This document shows positions 27,301-35,600 of a stretch of DNA of 38,994 bases, one piece after another. Position 1 is the first letter of the stretch. Every line of letters starts with the position of its first letter. The position numbers and the translations under genes are program-made. This DNA comes from Verrucomicrobiales bacterium (GTDB taxonomy: Bacteria > Verrucomicrobiota > Verrucomicrobiia > Limisphaerales > JAQGOV01), in the NCBI GenBank assembly GCA_028293425.1, contig JAQGOV010000265.1:1-38994 (forward strand). Direction: 5' to 3'. The notes beneath the pieces were generated by a model. It searched no databases, was not told where the DNA came from, and saw nothing but the letters and a program-made list of their open reading frames with translations.

Positions 27301-27917
27301 TCCAGCAGGTGGCCGAGATCTGAAGCCTTGTGCACCACCCGCATGCCGCGGCCACCACCACCGAAAGCCGCCTTGATAATCAGCGGAAAGCCGATCACCT
27401 TCGCCGTTTTCATCGCTTCGTCGCGATCGGTAATTGGCTCTTCGGTTCCAGGAAGGGTGGGGACCCCGATTTTCTGCGCCAAAGCGCGCGCCGCCGTCTT
27501 GTCGCCCATCATTTCGAGCAGCTCAGGGCGTGGCCCAACAAAGGTAATGCCAGCTCTGGCACAGGCCCGCGCAAATTCCGGATTCTCGCTCAAAAAACCG
27601 TAGCCTGGATGAATGGCGTCCACGCCTTTCTCTTTGGCCACAGCCACGATGCTCTCGATGTCCAGGTATGCGGCCACCGGCCCTTTGCCCTGCCCAACAA
27701 GGTAGGCTTCATCGGCCTTGAACCGGTGCATCGCAAATCTGTCTTCCTGCGCATAGATCGATACGGTGCGTAGCCCTAGTTCGGTGGCAGCGCGGAAAAT
27801 CCTGATGGCTATTTCCGAGCGGTTGGCCGCCATCAGCTTTTTAAACGGACGGCTGCTTGGGGCACCGGCTTTAGAAACAGGCATGTTTTGATCGTTAATG
27901 CGTTTAGGAACAGTCAT
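24372..27917 (-). CDS. pyc: pyruvate carboxylase, single-chain
   Basis: Biotin- and ATP-dependent carboxylation of pyruvate to oxaloacetate, an anaplerotic cytoplasmic step. At 1181 residues it is full length. A biotin carboxylase domain (about 23-480) carries KKLMAANRSEIAIRIFRAA, the ATP-grasp loop AAFGGGGRGMRVV and EMNPRIQVEHTVTE. The carboxyltransferase domain begins near residue 555 (LLITDTTFRDAHQSLMATR), with metal/substrate motifs such as HFHTHDTAGVQ. The biotinyl domain ends the protein with MMEAMKMQ, biotin-accepting K1146. No SD precedes ATG 27917, but a promoter-like pair lies just upstream, suggesting a nearly leaderless mRNA; ATG 27884 is an alternative. Confidence 0.97.
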   Translation of the reverse strand: MTVPKRINDQNMPVSKAGAPSSRPFKKLMAANRSEIAIRIFRAATELGLRTVSIYAQEDRFAMHRFKADEAYLVGQGKGPVAAYLDIESIVAVAKEKGVDAIHPGYGFLSENPEFARACARAGITFVGPRPELLEMMGDKTAARALAQKIGVPTLPGTEEPITDRDEAMKTAKVIGFPLIIKAAFGGGGRGMRVVHKASDLGHLLDEAQGEAGRAFGNPAVFLEKYIPHAKHIEVQILGDQHGNVIHLHERDCSVQRRHQKVVEVAPSFGLPEHVIKELCDAAARMAREIRYDNAGTIEFLYDLDKHEWFFIEMNPRIQVEHTVTEVITGLDLVRAQILIAQGHLLHSLEVGMPAQNQVARNGYAIQCRVTTEDPENKFTPDYGKILAYRSPGGFGIRLDGGQGFAGSVITPFYDSMLVKVTASGQTYEIAMGRMHRALAEFRIRGVKTNIPFLENVISEAAFRSGQATTTLIDTTPGLFSFKPRRDRATKLLNFLGTIIVNGNPHAKGYKPQKPISLAAPVEYDLRQEPPAGTRDLLLKLGPKKFAEWTLKQKRLLITDTTFRDAHQSLMATRVRTYDMLAVADAVARRLGAEKTGLFSLEMWGGATFDTAMRFLNEDPWERLRQLRQRIPNVCFQMLFRGSNAVGYSNYPDNVVAGFVKHAAASGMDIFRIFDSLNYLPNLKVGMEAVQGTHAICEAALCYTGDILDPKRDKYSLKYYVKLARELEKMGAHFLAIKDMAGLCRPFAARKLVKALKDEVGIPIHFHTHDTAGVQAAAILEASTAGVDVVDLAIASMSGSTSQPNLNSTVAALQHTSRDTGLDLSALNEFSDYWEKVREYYTPFDTAPKTGSAEVYLHEMPGGQYTNLKEQAASMGVSHRWPEIARLYAEVNQLFGDIVKVTPSSKVVGDMALFLFSRGIKPADIVNLEPGSIGFPESVIDMLSGGLGWPDGGFPNKVWHVVLGDKRFKEAKAAYQKGVSAAKAAPINLKKLREELAEKLKREPTDDDLYSHLMYPQVFAEFAKNQREYSDVSVLPTPAFFYGLKLGDEISVAIEEGKTLFIKLVNVSAPDKDGRRAINYELNGMTREAFIADKSIAPKAKTRPKAELSDPLQVGAPIPGLIVSIAVTVGQKVSKGDKFLMMEAMKMQTTVYAPANGVVEVITVQVGDTVESKDLLVKLRA

Positions 27918-27931
27918 AATAACAGGCGGGT

Positions 27932-27960
27932 TTTATACTAACGCGGCAGGCAAATAGCAA
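27932..27960 (-). promoter_or_regulatory. candidate promoter for pyc
   Basis: On the minus strand: TTGCTA (27955-27960), 17-bp spacer, TATAAA (27932-27937). The predicted start of transcription would be only about 8 nt before the ATG at 27917, consistent with the missing SD. Confidence 0.4.
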
Positions 27961-28039
27961 AGCAAACCACCGAGCCTGTTCGAATGACCTTCAGGCTTTA
28001 AACCAAGCCCGACCATGGGCAGACTACCGGTCGATAAAT

Positions 28040-29074
28040 ATGAAACCTCAGGATCTCACTTTACAGCCGAAGACCGACCCTTTGGAAATTTACCGCTACC
28101 GGGATGGCCTCTATGCCGTTGACCTTCTCACCGCTGCATTGACGGAACTCGATCTTTTCACCTGGCTCTCGAAAAATCCATCTGACAAAGCCGCCATCTG
28201 CCAGAACTTCAACATCGTGGAACGCCCCGCGGATGTCATGCTGACCTTGTTTACAGCCATGGACTATGTGCAAAATCGGGCGGGAGTTTTTCATGTCACC
28301 GAAACGGCCAGTGAACATTTGGTTGCTGGTTCGCCCTGGTTCATGGGTCCTTATTACGCCGCCTTGAAAGAGCGCCCTGTTTGCAAGGATTACCTAACTG
28401 TCCTCCGGACTGGAAAGCCGGCGAATTGGGGCAGCTACAAGGATGAAAAGGCTTGGGCCAAAGCCATGGAAGGCGATGATTTCGCTAATAGGTTCACTGC
28501 CGCCATGGACTGTCGTGGCGTTTACCTGGCCCAGGGAATGGCTAAAAAGCTGGACCTCTCGGGAAATCATCGCTTGCTGGATGTTGCAGGCGGTTCAGGA
28601 ATCTATGCCTGTTCTCTTGTGGCGCATCACCCCCACTTGGGTGCCACCGTTTTGGAAAAACCGCCCGTCGATGAGATCGCCCGCAACGCAATCGCCAAAC
28701 GCGGTTATTCGGAGAAGGTGTCTGTCATTGCAGGTGATATGTTCAAAGAAGCCTGGCCCGAGGGGTTCGATTTGCACCTGATTTCAAACGTCCTCCACGA
28801 TTGGGAGGAACCGATGGTCAAACAACTCCTCGCGAAATCTTTCCATGCACTCCAACCGGGCGGAACGTTGATTATCCATGACGCTATCGTCAACCGCGAA
28901 AAGACCGGTCCCCTGCCCGTCGCCTCCTATTCGGCCTTGCTCATGAACATCACGGAAGGCAAGTGCTACTCGGTTGCGGAATATGAGCAATACTTGAAAG
29001 AAGCCAATTTCACCGAGCCAAAGTTCTTCCAGTCGGTCGCGGACAGGAGCTTTATGACTGCTCACAGGACCTGA
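28040..29074 (+). CDS. SAM-dependent O-methyltransferase (plant-OMT/AcsnMT-like family)
   Basis: 344 residues. An N-terminal winged-helix dimerisation-type region (about 20-95: YAVDLLTAALTELDLFTWL) is followed by a Rossmann methyltransferase domain: SAM motif LLDVAGGSG (179-187), AGDMFKEAWPEGFDL, the SNVLHDWEE motif with H253, and LQPGGTLIIHDAI. This layout is that of methyltransferases acting on small aromatic or polyketide hydroxyls. Substrate cannot be read from the sequence, and no biosynthetic cluster surrounds it. Divergent from pyc with a 122-bp shared region; no SD at ATG 28040. Confidence 0.88.
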   Translation: MKPQDLTLQPKTDPLEIYRYRDGLYAVDLLTAALTELDLFTWLSKNPSDKAAICQNFNIVERPADVMLTLFTAMDYVQNRAGVFHVTETASEHLVAGSPWFMGPYYAALKERPVCKDYLTVLRTGKPANWGSYKDEKAWAKAMEGDDFANRFTAAMDCRGVYLAQGMAKKLDLSGNHRLLDVAGGSGIYACSLVAHHPHLGATVLEKPPVDEIARNAIAKRGYSEKVSVIAGDMFKEAWPEGFDLHLISNVLHDWEEPMVKQLLAKSFHALQPGGTLIIHDAIVNREKTGPLPVASYSALLMNITEGKCYSVAEYEQYLKEANFTEPKFFQSVADRSFMTAHRT

Positions 29075-29110
29075 GGCGATCCCAATTGCGAGCCGCTTGC
29101 GGATAGCCTC
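29073..29110. terminator. possible bidirectional hairpin between convergent genes
   Basis: GAGGC (29073-29077) and ATCC (29079-29082) can pair with GGAT (29101-29104) and GCCTC (29106-29110) with one mismatch. It fills the 36-bp gap between the methyltransferase and antitoxin stops. No T-run on either side, so confidence is low. Confidence 0.3.
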
Positions 29111-29440
29111 TCAAGCTGCGGCCTTGCGGCTTTCCGGGACGAAGCGAATTTCCAAACGCTTGTGAAGCGCGGCAGCAATCCGCTGTAGCATTGAAAGTGA
29201 ATGACCAGCGTAATCAGCATCCTCCAGTCGGGCGACAACTGATTGCGTGGTCCCCATAAGCTGCGCGAGCTGTTTTTGAGTCAAGCCAGCTTTTGTGCGA
29301 ACCTCGTAAATCAACTGCGCAACCCTTGCGTTGATCATGGCCTTATCGACCTGGTCACGCAATTCCTTGTCCTCCCCGATCATTCGGTCGAGAATTTTTA
29401 CTGCGTCGGTTGTTTTCTGCCCCTTTTCAGTCTTCCGCAT
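29111..29440 (-). CDS. higA: HigA-type antitoxin (XRE-family HTH)
   Basis: 109 residues. ATG 29440 is chosen since it overlaps the toxin stop by 14 bp and begins a basic stretch (MRKTEKGQK); the longer frame to 29518 lies wholly in the toxin gene. An XRE/HTH_3 domain lies at about 50-95: AGLTQKQLAQLMGTTQSVVA, RLEDADYAGHSLSMLQRIAA. In HigBA systems the antitoxin follows the toxin and represses the operon, matching the order here. Confidence 0.88.
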   Translation of the reverse strand: MRKTEKGQKTTDAVKILDRMIGEDKELRDQVDKAMINARVAQLIYEVRTKAGLTQKQLAQLMGTTQSVVARLEDADYAGHSLSMLQRIAAALHKRLEIRFVPESRKAAA

Positions 29441-29804
29441 AAGTATGAGCCTCCGGATGAAGTTCGAATTGTTTCTTTCTTGCCAGAGCCCGCTCGATGT
29501 CGAGAGGTGGAACCACATCCTCTTTTGTCAAAGCGTGAGCTAAGATCGCTATATTCCGTCCAAAGAAAAAATAGAGAATGCGATATTGCACGCGCCCGCG
29601 CTTCGCTCGTAGCTCATAAATTCCATCCCGCAAAAAATCGACTGCAGGCCGACGCAGCTCATGTCCGGTCTGACTGAGGAGCTCGATACGAGCACGGCAG
29701 TTTGCCCATGCCATGGAATTTTCCATGCGCAACTTTCCGAGCCATTCCAGAACGGGCGCTTTCCCGTTTTCGTCAGCAAAGAAAATAATCCGGGTCTTCG
29801 GCAT
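29427..29804 (-). CDS. higB: HigB-type toxin (Gp49-like, RelE superfamily)
   Basis: 125 residues, probable ribosome-dependent mRNA interferase. The family is recognised from MPKTRIIFFADENGKAPVLE, IYELRAKRGRVQYRILYFF, IAILAHALTKEDVVPP and IERALARKKQFE, the usual Gp49/HigB core. Start ATG 29804 is favoured over 29867: it begins at the conserved MPKTRI, and TATAAT stands 10 nt upstream, which would put the first mRNA bases at or near this ATG. The antitoxin gene overlaps its end. Expression would be autoregulated by the antitoxin through the dyads upstream. Confidence 0.87.
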   Translation of the reverse strand: MPKTRIIFFADENGKAPVLEWLGKLRMENSMAWANCRARIELLSQTGHELRRPAVDFLRDGIYELRAKRGRVQYRILYFFFGRNIAILAHALTKEDVVPPLDIERALARKKQFELHPEAHTYAED

Positions 29805-29811
29805 TCCGGAA

Positions 29812-29843
29812 GCAATTATAGCAAAATTGCGATATATTGCAAA
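29812..29843 (-). promoter_or_regulatory. higBA promoter with overlapping operator-like dyads
   Basis: A perfect TATAAT -10 (29815-29820) with a TTTGCA or TTGCAA -35 at 29837-29843 (16-17-bp spacer). The dyad GCAATT (29812-29817) / AATTGC (29825-29830) overlaps the -10. Near-palindromes GCAAAATTGC (29821-29830) and GCGATATATTGC (29829-29840) fill the spacer. This is what an HTH antitoxin operator should look like. Confidence 0.6.
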
Positions 29844-29892
29844 TGCAAAACTGCTTCGACAAGGCAACCCAATCCTAACCTAAACAATTTTT

Positions 29893-29922
29893 TTGTCATT
29901 CGCCCCTTTCTCGCGCAATCAT
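29893..29922 (+). promoter_or_regulatory. candidate promoter for the ABC transporter unit
   Basis: TTGTCA (29893-29898), 18-bp spacer, AATCAT (29917-29922), then ATG at 29928. Transcription would begin at or next to the start codon, giving a leaderless mRNA; no SD is present. Confidence 0.35.
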
Positions 29923-29927
29923 AGCGT

Positions 29928-30620
29928 ATGGCAGCAGAAAGGGCTTTGTTGGAATTAAAATCGGTGGTCATGCGCTATGACTCGGTGCAGAGCGCCGAAC
30001 ACCTCGAAATTTTGCGGGGTGTCACCTTGGAAGTCCGGCGCGGGGAATCTGTGGCTATAGTGGGCCCCTCCGGGTCGGGCAAGAGCACTCTGCTCAACAT
30101 TATTGGCACGCTCGACAAGCCGGTTTCCGGGGAAGTCTTGCTGGATGGAAAGGACCTGACCAGGCTGGACGAGAAGCAACTGGCCCATGTGCGCAACCAT
30201 CAGATTGGCTTTGTCTTCCAGGCGCATCACCTCCTTCCTCAATGCACTGTGCTGGAAAATGTGCTGGTCCCGACTTTGGCGGACAAAACCGGGCAGGCCG
30301 GCGCGGAAGAGCGCGGCAGGAAACTCCTTCATCGGGTTGGACTCACTGAACGCATCAACCATCGTCCAGGCCAGATTTCAGGTGGCGAGCGACAACGGGC
30401 CGCCGTGGTCCGGGCGCTGATCATGAAGCCACAACTCCTGCTCGCCGACGAACCGACTGGCGCTTTGGACAGGAACACTTCCAATGAACTTTCTCAGCTC
30501 CTGGTAGAACTAAATCGCGAAGAAAACGTCACCCTGATCGTGGTGACACACTCGCCGGATTTGGCGACGCGGATGGGCAGGGTTCTGGAACTGCGCGAAG
30601 GCAAACTTGTTCAGCAATGA
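29928..30620 (+). CDS. ABC transporter ATP-binding protein (LolD/YbbA/MacB class)
   Basis: 230-residue cytoplasmic ATPase. Walker [10 protein letters not shown] (46-54), Q-loop [10 protein letters not shown], signature SGGERQR (151-157), Walker [12 protein letters not shown] (E175) and switch H208 (VVTHSP). ADEPTGALD and the short length fit the LolD/YbbA/MacB class, which powers mechanotransmission across the envelope rather than classical import. The stop overlaps the permease ATG (ATGA), so the two form one transporter. Confidence 0.95.
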   Translation: MAAERALLELKSVVMRYDSVQSAEHLEILRGVTLEVRRGESVAIVGPSGSGKSTLLNIIGTLDKPVSGEVLLDGKDLTRLDEKQLAHVRNHQIGFVFQAHHLLPQCTVLENVLVPTLADKTGQAGAEERGRKLLHRVGLTERINHRPGQISGGERQRAAVVRALIMKPQLLLADEPTGALDRNTSNELSQLLVELNREENVTLIVVTHSPDLATRMGRVLELREGKLVQQ

Positions 30621-33600
30621 CCTTCTGGAAACTCATTTTTCGCAGCCTGCGATTCCATTTTCGCTCCCATTTGGGCGTGTTGCTGGGAGCAATCATCGGA
30701 AGCGCCGCTCTCATTGGAGCACTGGTCGTAGGCGACTCGGTAAAAGGAAGCCTGCGTGAACTGGCCCTGGCACGGCTCGGCGGAGCAACAGTGGCGCTGA
30801 ATGCGCAGGACCGTTTTTTCCGAGACAAACTGGCGGACGCTTTCGGCATTTTCATGCCCACCGCGCCTGTTATGCAGATACCTGGCACTGCTTCGACTGA
30901 GGGCGGTGCGACCCGGGCTAACCGCGTCCAGGTGCTCGGAGTCGATGCCAGGCTGGAGCGTCTGCAAAAAGGAGTGCCACGCTTTTCGAAGACGACTGAG
31001 CCCGCGGTTATACTCAACACAGCGCTCGCTGAGCACCTCAAAGCTAAAGTGGGCGATACCATCACGGTTCGCGTTCAGAAGCCTTCCTTGCTTTCACGTG
31101 AAGCGCCTATTTCTCCCCAACAAGATTTCTCCGTGGCATTGCGGCTGCCTGTGCAAGCGATCGTGGGGGATCAGGAATTTGGCCGTTTCAGTCTTCAGGC
31201 GAGCCAACTCCCTCCTTTTAACGCGTTTGTTCCGCTGGCTTTTCTGCAGGATAAGCTTGAACTCACCAATGGTGCGAACCTGTTGCTCAGCGGCGGTTCC
31301 CATCCGAATCTGGCAAACTCGCAGCTCCGGCAAAAATGGCAAATCGCCGACGCGGAACTGGAGATCCGGACCCTGCCGGAAAACCGGGGAACAGAACTGC
31401 GCTCCCGGCGCGTTTTCCTGGATCCTCCGGCCGCTGCCGCCGTGGAAAGAGTGCCGGCCGACCGGAACGGAGTGCTCACTTACTTCGTGAATGAACTGCG
31501 CGCCGGCAAAACCAATACCCCTTACTCGATGGTGAGCGGGGTCGGCGCTCCCATTGCTCCCCCGGAAATGCAGGACAACGAAATCCTGGTGAATCAATGG
31601 CTGGCTGACGACCTGCTGGCAAAGCCGGGAGATGAATTGCAACTGGTTTACTATGTCGTCGGGGCCACCAAACGTCTCGAATCCCGCACGAACGCCTTTC
31701 GGATCCGCGCCATTGTGCCGCTCTCGGGAATTTATGAGGACCGCGATTTGCTCCCCGATTTTCCAGGCATTGCCAAGGCAGAGAAAACAGAAAATTGGGA
31801 TGCGGGTTTTCCAATACAAATGAATCGGATTCGCCCAAAAGACGAAAAGTATTGGCATGATTTTCGAGGGACGCCCAAAGCTTATGTCACCCTGAAAGCT
31901 GCACAGGCCATGTGGGCGAACCGCTTCGGGGACCTGACCGCAGTCCGCTTTCCGCCATCCGTCACCCCGGAACAATTAACCAGGACCATTCTTCAGAACC
32001 TGGAACCTGCGTCACTTGGCCTTGCGTTTCAACCGGTGCGGGCACAAGCGCTGGCTGCCAGCAGCGAAGGACAGGATTTCGGCGAACTTTTCTTGGGTTT
32101 TAGTTTCTTCCTCATCGCGGCGGCCCTGATCCTTATGGCCTTGCTCTTCCGCTTTGGACTGGAACAGCGCGCTGCTGAAGTCGGCACTTTGCTGGCGGTC
32201 GGCTTTCTTCCCAGGCAGGTCAGGCGTCTGCTGCTGGGCGAAGGTCTCCTGCTCTGCCTGATTGGCAGCGTTATCGGAGTGGCCGGGGGGATTCTCTATG
32301 CTCGCGCCATGTTGCAGGGTTTAACCACCATTTGGCGGAGCGCGGTAAGCACTTCCGCCTTGCACTATCACGGAACAACTCAGTCCATTGCCATCGGCAT
32401 TCTTTCCAGTGTGGTGGTCTGCGGTCTCAGCATGGCTTTGGTGCTTCGCAAGCAAGGCCGGCAACCTGCTCGGGAATTGCTCGCTGAAGGTTCAGGAGTG
32501 GACGATCCCGTTGTTTCTGAGAAAAGAAGTAAAGGACGCTGGATTGCGTGGCCTTCGGGATTGATCGCCCTCGGAACGGTCGGGTGGGCTTTGTGGAAAG
32601 GCGAAACTTCCAATGCCGAAGTATTTTTTAGCGCGGGCTCCCTGTTGCTCATCTGTGGGCTGGCCTGCGTGGCCATGTTGCTCGCTTCATTGCGGCTTTC
32701 CAAAGCTGCCGGACGACTTTCACTCGGCGGAATGGCGTTGCGGAACAGCACACGCCGGAGCCGCCGCAGCCTTGCCACAGTCGCGCTGCTGGCCTGTGGA
32801 AGTTTCTTAATTGTAGCCGTTGGCGCCAATCGCCTGGATGCAAACCTGAACGCCACCGAGCGCTCTTCCGGAACAGGCGGCTTCACTCTCTTTGGTGAAA
32901 GTTCCCTCCCAGTCGTGCATGATCTGAATTCACCCGAAGGCCGCGATTTTTATGGGCTGAACGAGCAGGACCTCCAGGGCGTATCCGTGGTTCCAATGCG
33001 CGTGCGTGACGGTGACGACGCAAGTTGCCTGAATCTGAATAAGGCCCAAACTCCTCGACTGGCAGGCGTCAAACCGGAACTGCTCGCCAGCCGCAAATCC
33101 TTTACCTTTGCCAGCGTGGGTGAGGGGCTTCCCGCGCAGCAGGGTTGGGAATTGCTTCGACGCCGGCAAACGGATGGAGCTATCCCGGCAATTGGCGACG
33201 CGAACAGTATTAAGTATGCCATGAAGAAAAACCTCGGTGACACCCTGCAATACGTGGATGAACGCGGAAACACTTTCAAGGTGCGCTTGGTTGCCTCAGT
33301 GGCTAATTCCATTCTCCAGGGCAGTCTTTTCATTGACGAAGCGGATTTTATCAAGCGATTCCCGGGTGAGAGCGGTTATCGAATGTTTTTGATCGATAGC
33401 CCGTCAAACTCCGTGACACAAGTCTCGGCGGCGCTCGGTCGCGGACTGCAGGATGTGGGTCTTGAACTCACGCCGGCGACGGACCGCTTGAACGCCTTCA
33501 ACGCAGTGCAGAACACGTATTTGAATACTTTCCAGATTCTAGGAGGACTGGGCTTGCTTCTCGGCAGCGCGGGGCTAGGAGTAGTGGTACTTCGAAATGT

Positions 33601-33895
33601 TCTGGAGCGCCGCGGTGAACTCGCCTTGCTCCAGGCAGTTGGACTCCGGAAACATTCCTTGCATTGGCTCGTTTTGACGGAACATGCCGCCCTGCTTATC
33701 CTTGGGTTATTGGTGGGCATGGTGGCGGCGCTGCTCGCTGTTTTGCCAGCCCTCCGCGCCCCGGGTGCTCAAATGCATGTAGCTGCGCTGGCTTGGACGC
33801 TTTCTGGGGTGCTTGCCAGCGGAATGCTTTGGACGTGGCTGGCGACCCGGATGGCTTTGCGTGGCCAATTGTTGACCGCCCTTCGGAACGAATAG
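30617..33895 (+). CDS. FtsX/YbbP-like ABC transporter permease, very large
   Basis: 1092 residues with about ten hydrophobic helices: one at 22-42, three at about 490-515, 535-565 and 590-612, three at about 642-740, and three at about 975-995, 1027-1050 and 1060-1080. Two large soluble regions (about 45-485 and 745-970) should face the periplasm. The layout matches two FtsX-like halves in one chain (YbbP-like), but it is longer than E. coli YbbP (804), mainly through larger periplasmic domains. Partner is the overlapping ATPase gene. Likely role: lipoprotein, lipid or peptide handling in the envelope; cargo unknown. Confidence 0.9.
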   Translation: MTFWKLIFRSLRFHFRSHLGVLLGAIIGSAALIGALVVGDSVKGSLRELALARLGGATVALNAQDRFFRDKLADAFGIFMPTAPVMQIPGTASTEGGATRANRVQVLGVDARLERLQKGVPRFSKTTEPAVILNTALAEHLKAKVGDTITVRVQKPSLLSREAPISPQQDFSVALRLPVQAIVGDQEFGRFSLQASQLPPFNAFVPLAFLQDKLELTNGANLLLSGGSHPNLANSQLRQKWQIADAELEIRTLPENRGTELRSRRVFLDPPAAAAVERVPADRNGVLTYFVNELRAGKTNTPYSMVSGVGAPIAPPEMQDNEILVNQWLADDLLAKPGDELQLVYYVVGATKRLESRTNAFRIRAIVPLSGIYEDRDLLPDFPGIAKAEKTENWDAGFPIQMNRIRPKDEKYWHDFRGTPKAYVTLKAAQAMWANRFGDLTAVRFPPSVTPEQLTRTILQNLEPASLGLAFQPVRAQALAASSEGQDFGELFLGFSFFLIAAALILMALLFRFGLEQRAAEVGTLLAVGFLPRQVRRLLLGEGLLLCLIGSVIGVAGGILYARAMLQGLTTIWRSAVSTSALHYHGTTQSIAIGILSSVVVCGLSMALVLRKQGRQPARELLAEGSGVDDPVVSEKRSKGRWIAWPSGLIALGTVGWALWKGETSNAEVFFSAGSLLLICGLACVAMLLASLRLSKAAGRLSLGGMALRNSTRRSRRSLATVALLACGSFLIVAVGANRLDANLNATERSSGTGGFTLFGESSLPVVHDLNSPEGRDFYGLNEQDLQGVSVVPMRVRDGDDASCLNLNKAQTPRLAGVKPELLASRKSFTFASVGEGLPAQQGWELLRRRQTDGAIPAIGDANSIKYAMKKNLGDTLQYVDERGNTFKVRLVASVANSILQGSLFIDEADFIKRFPGESGYRMFLIDSPSNSVTQVSAALGRGLQDVGLELTPATDRLNAFNAVQNTYLNTFQILGGLGLLLGSAGLGVVVLRNVLERRGELALLQAVGLRKHSLHWLVLTEHAALLILGLLVGMVAALLAVLPALRAPGAQMHVAALAWTLSGVLASGMLWTWLATRMALRGQLLTALRNE

Positions 33896-33917
33896 TTTTT
33901 GGCTGCTGAAATAAATT

Positions 33918-34565
33918 ATGAAACATGTTGGTTTAGCTCTGGCACTGAGTTTTGGAATTAGCTGCTGCGCCTCCGCACAAACCGGAAAAGTTCTTTACGA
34001 GAATAACTTTGAAAAGGCCACCCTGGAAAAGGTGCCTGAAGATATGCTGGTGCTGGATGGCGGCTTTGCAGTGAAGCAAGAAGGCGATAACAAGGTGCTC
34101 GAATTGCCAGGGGCCCCTCTGGAAAGCTTTGGGGTTTTGTTCGGCCCCACCGAAGCGGCCGATGTCAGCGCTTCTGCTCGATTCTTTGCCTCTGGCAAAG
34201 GCCGGCGTTTTCCCACATTTGGCTTAGGCCTTAACGGGGTTGGTGGATATAAGTTACAAATTTCTCCGGGCAAAAAGCAGCTTGAGTTGTTCAAAGGGGA
34301 AGATGTGGTGGGAAGTAAAGAATTTGAATGGGCCGGCAACAACGGCTGGACCCTGGTCCAGTTGCAAGTCCGCAAGACTGGTGACGGCGTTCAGGTGGAA
34401 GGCAAAGCCTGGAAGCAGGGCACCGATGAGCCGAAGGATTGGCAAATTTCCTACACGGATAAAAGCCCGGCCCCGGCGGGTCGAGCCTCCATCTGGGGCA
34501 ATCCTTTTTCTGGAACACCCATTCGCTTTGATGACTTGAAAATGTCAGTTGTTGGCGCAAAATGA
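33918..34565 (+). CDS. secreted beta-sandwich protein, unknown function
   Basis: 215 residues with a signal peptide ([20 protein letters not shown]; the tandem Cys followed by Ala-Ser leaves a lipoprotein reading possible but without a clear lipobox). The rest looks like a concanavalin/DUF1080-type fold: [78 protein letters not shown] and [11 protein letters not shown]. No catalytic residues are assigned. It is 22 bp after the permease and overlaps or abuts the isomerase gene, so it belongs to the same four-gene unit. Confidence 0.8.
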   Translation: MKHVGLALALSFGISCCASAQTGKVLYENNFEKATLEKVPEDMLVLDGGFAVKQEGDNKVLELPGAPLESFGVLFGPTEAADVSASARFFASGKGRRFPTFGLGLNGVGGYKLQISPGKKQLELFKGEDVVGSKEFEWAGNNGWTLVQLQVRKTGDGVQVEGKAWKQGTDEPKDWQISYTDKSPAPAGRASIWGNPFSGTPIRFDDLKMSVVGAK

Positions 34566-34612
34566 GTATCCTTACTTTTCAACCGCATCCATACCTGTTA
34601 AAATCATCCCTC

Positions 34613-35479
34613 ATGAAAATTTTGTTCCGTTCACTGAGTCTGAGCCTGGCGCTGACATCAGCGTCGTTGCTTGCCGCAGACAAGAATGTTGGCACCGGCC
34701 CCAGCTTTAAAGGTCCGATTGGTCTCCAGCTTTACAGCTTGCGGGCTGATTTTGCCAAGGACCTGCCCGCCACCCTCGACAAAGTAAAAGGTTTTGGCAT
34801 CAAATATGTGGAAACAGCCGGAACCTATAACCTCGCTCCCGGCCAATTCAAACAAATGCTGGAGGCACGCGGCCTGCAGCCTGTGAGCGGTCATTTTCCT
34901 TACGAACGCTATCGCGACGATATTGCAGGCGTCGTGAAAGATGCCAAAGGGCTGGGATTAAAATATGCCGGGTGCGCCTGGATAGCTCACAACGGTGACT
35001 TCACAGAAAAGGATGCTCGCGACGCCGCCGCTGTTTTTAACAAAGCAGGCGAAGCACTCTCCAAAAGCGGCATCAAGTTTTTCTATCATACCCACGGTTA
35101 TGAATTTCAGCCTTATAAAGACGGCACTCTTCTCGACTTGCTCATGGCCGAGACGAAGCCGGAATTGGTCCGCTACGAAATGGACGTCTTCTGGATCGTT
35201 CATCCCGGCCAGGACCCCGTGAAACTATTGGAAAAGTATCCAAAGCGCTTTGAACTGATGCATGTCAAGGACATGAAGAAGGGCCTCACGGGTGACTTGA
35301 CCGGCCATTCGGACGTGAAGAATGATGTAGCGCTTGGCACCGGCCAGATGGATTGGCCCGCCATTCTCAAGGCCGCCAAAACCGCGGGAGTAAAGTATTA
35401 CTTCATCGAAGACGAATCGCCTACTTCTGTGCAACAGATCCCGCAGAGCCTGAAGTTCCTGGAACAGGTAAAATTCTAA
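34613..35479 (+). CDS. secreted sugar phosphate isomerase/epimerase-like TIM-barrel protein
   Basis: 288 residues from ATG 34613, chosen because it opens a good signal peptide ([21 protein letters not shown]). An ATG at 34562 overlaps the previous stop (ATGA) and would add 17 residues before it. The AP-endonuclease-2/xylose-isomerase-like barrel is recognised by [65 protein letters not shown] and YYFIEDES, which supply the usual metal-binding acids and histidines. Exported members of this family are common in Verrucomicrobiota and Planctomycetota and are thought to act on modified sugars. Last gene before a strong terminator. Confidence 0.88.
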   Translation: MKILFRSLSLSLALTSASLLAADKNVGTGPSFKGPIGLQLYSLRADFAKDLPATLDKVKGFGIKYVETAGTYNLAPGQFKQMLEARGLQPVSGHFPYERYRDDIAGVVKDAKGLGLKYAGCAWIAHNGDFTEKDARDAAAVFNKAGEALSKSGIKFFYHTHGYEFQPYKDGTLLDLLMAETKPELVRYEMDVFWIVHPGQDPVKLLEKYPKRFELMHVKDMKKGLTGDLTGHSDVKNDVALGTGQMDWPAILKAAKTAGVKYYFIEDESPTSVQQIPQSLKFLEQVKF

Positions 35480-35499
35480 AGATCCTAGGATCTCTCCGT

Positions 35500-35527
35500 A
35501 AGGCGTTCCGAAAGGGACGCCTTTTTA
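35500..35527 (+). terminator. intrinsic terminator
   Basis: AAGGCGTTCC (35500-35509) pairs with GGGACGCCTT (35514-35523), with one G-T wobble and a GAAA tetraloop, followed by TTTATT. It closes the unit 29928-35479. Confidence 0.9.
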
Positions 35528-35600
35528 TTGCACATCGCCCGTTCGTCGCAGTTTGGTCCGAGCCATCGCTGTGGTATGCTGAATCACAAAGGGGGATGTT

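Noticed and set aside
31094-31975. 293-codon minus-strand open frame inside the ABC permease
   Set aside because: Fully antisense to a convincing permease; no motif, no RBS.
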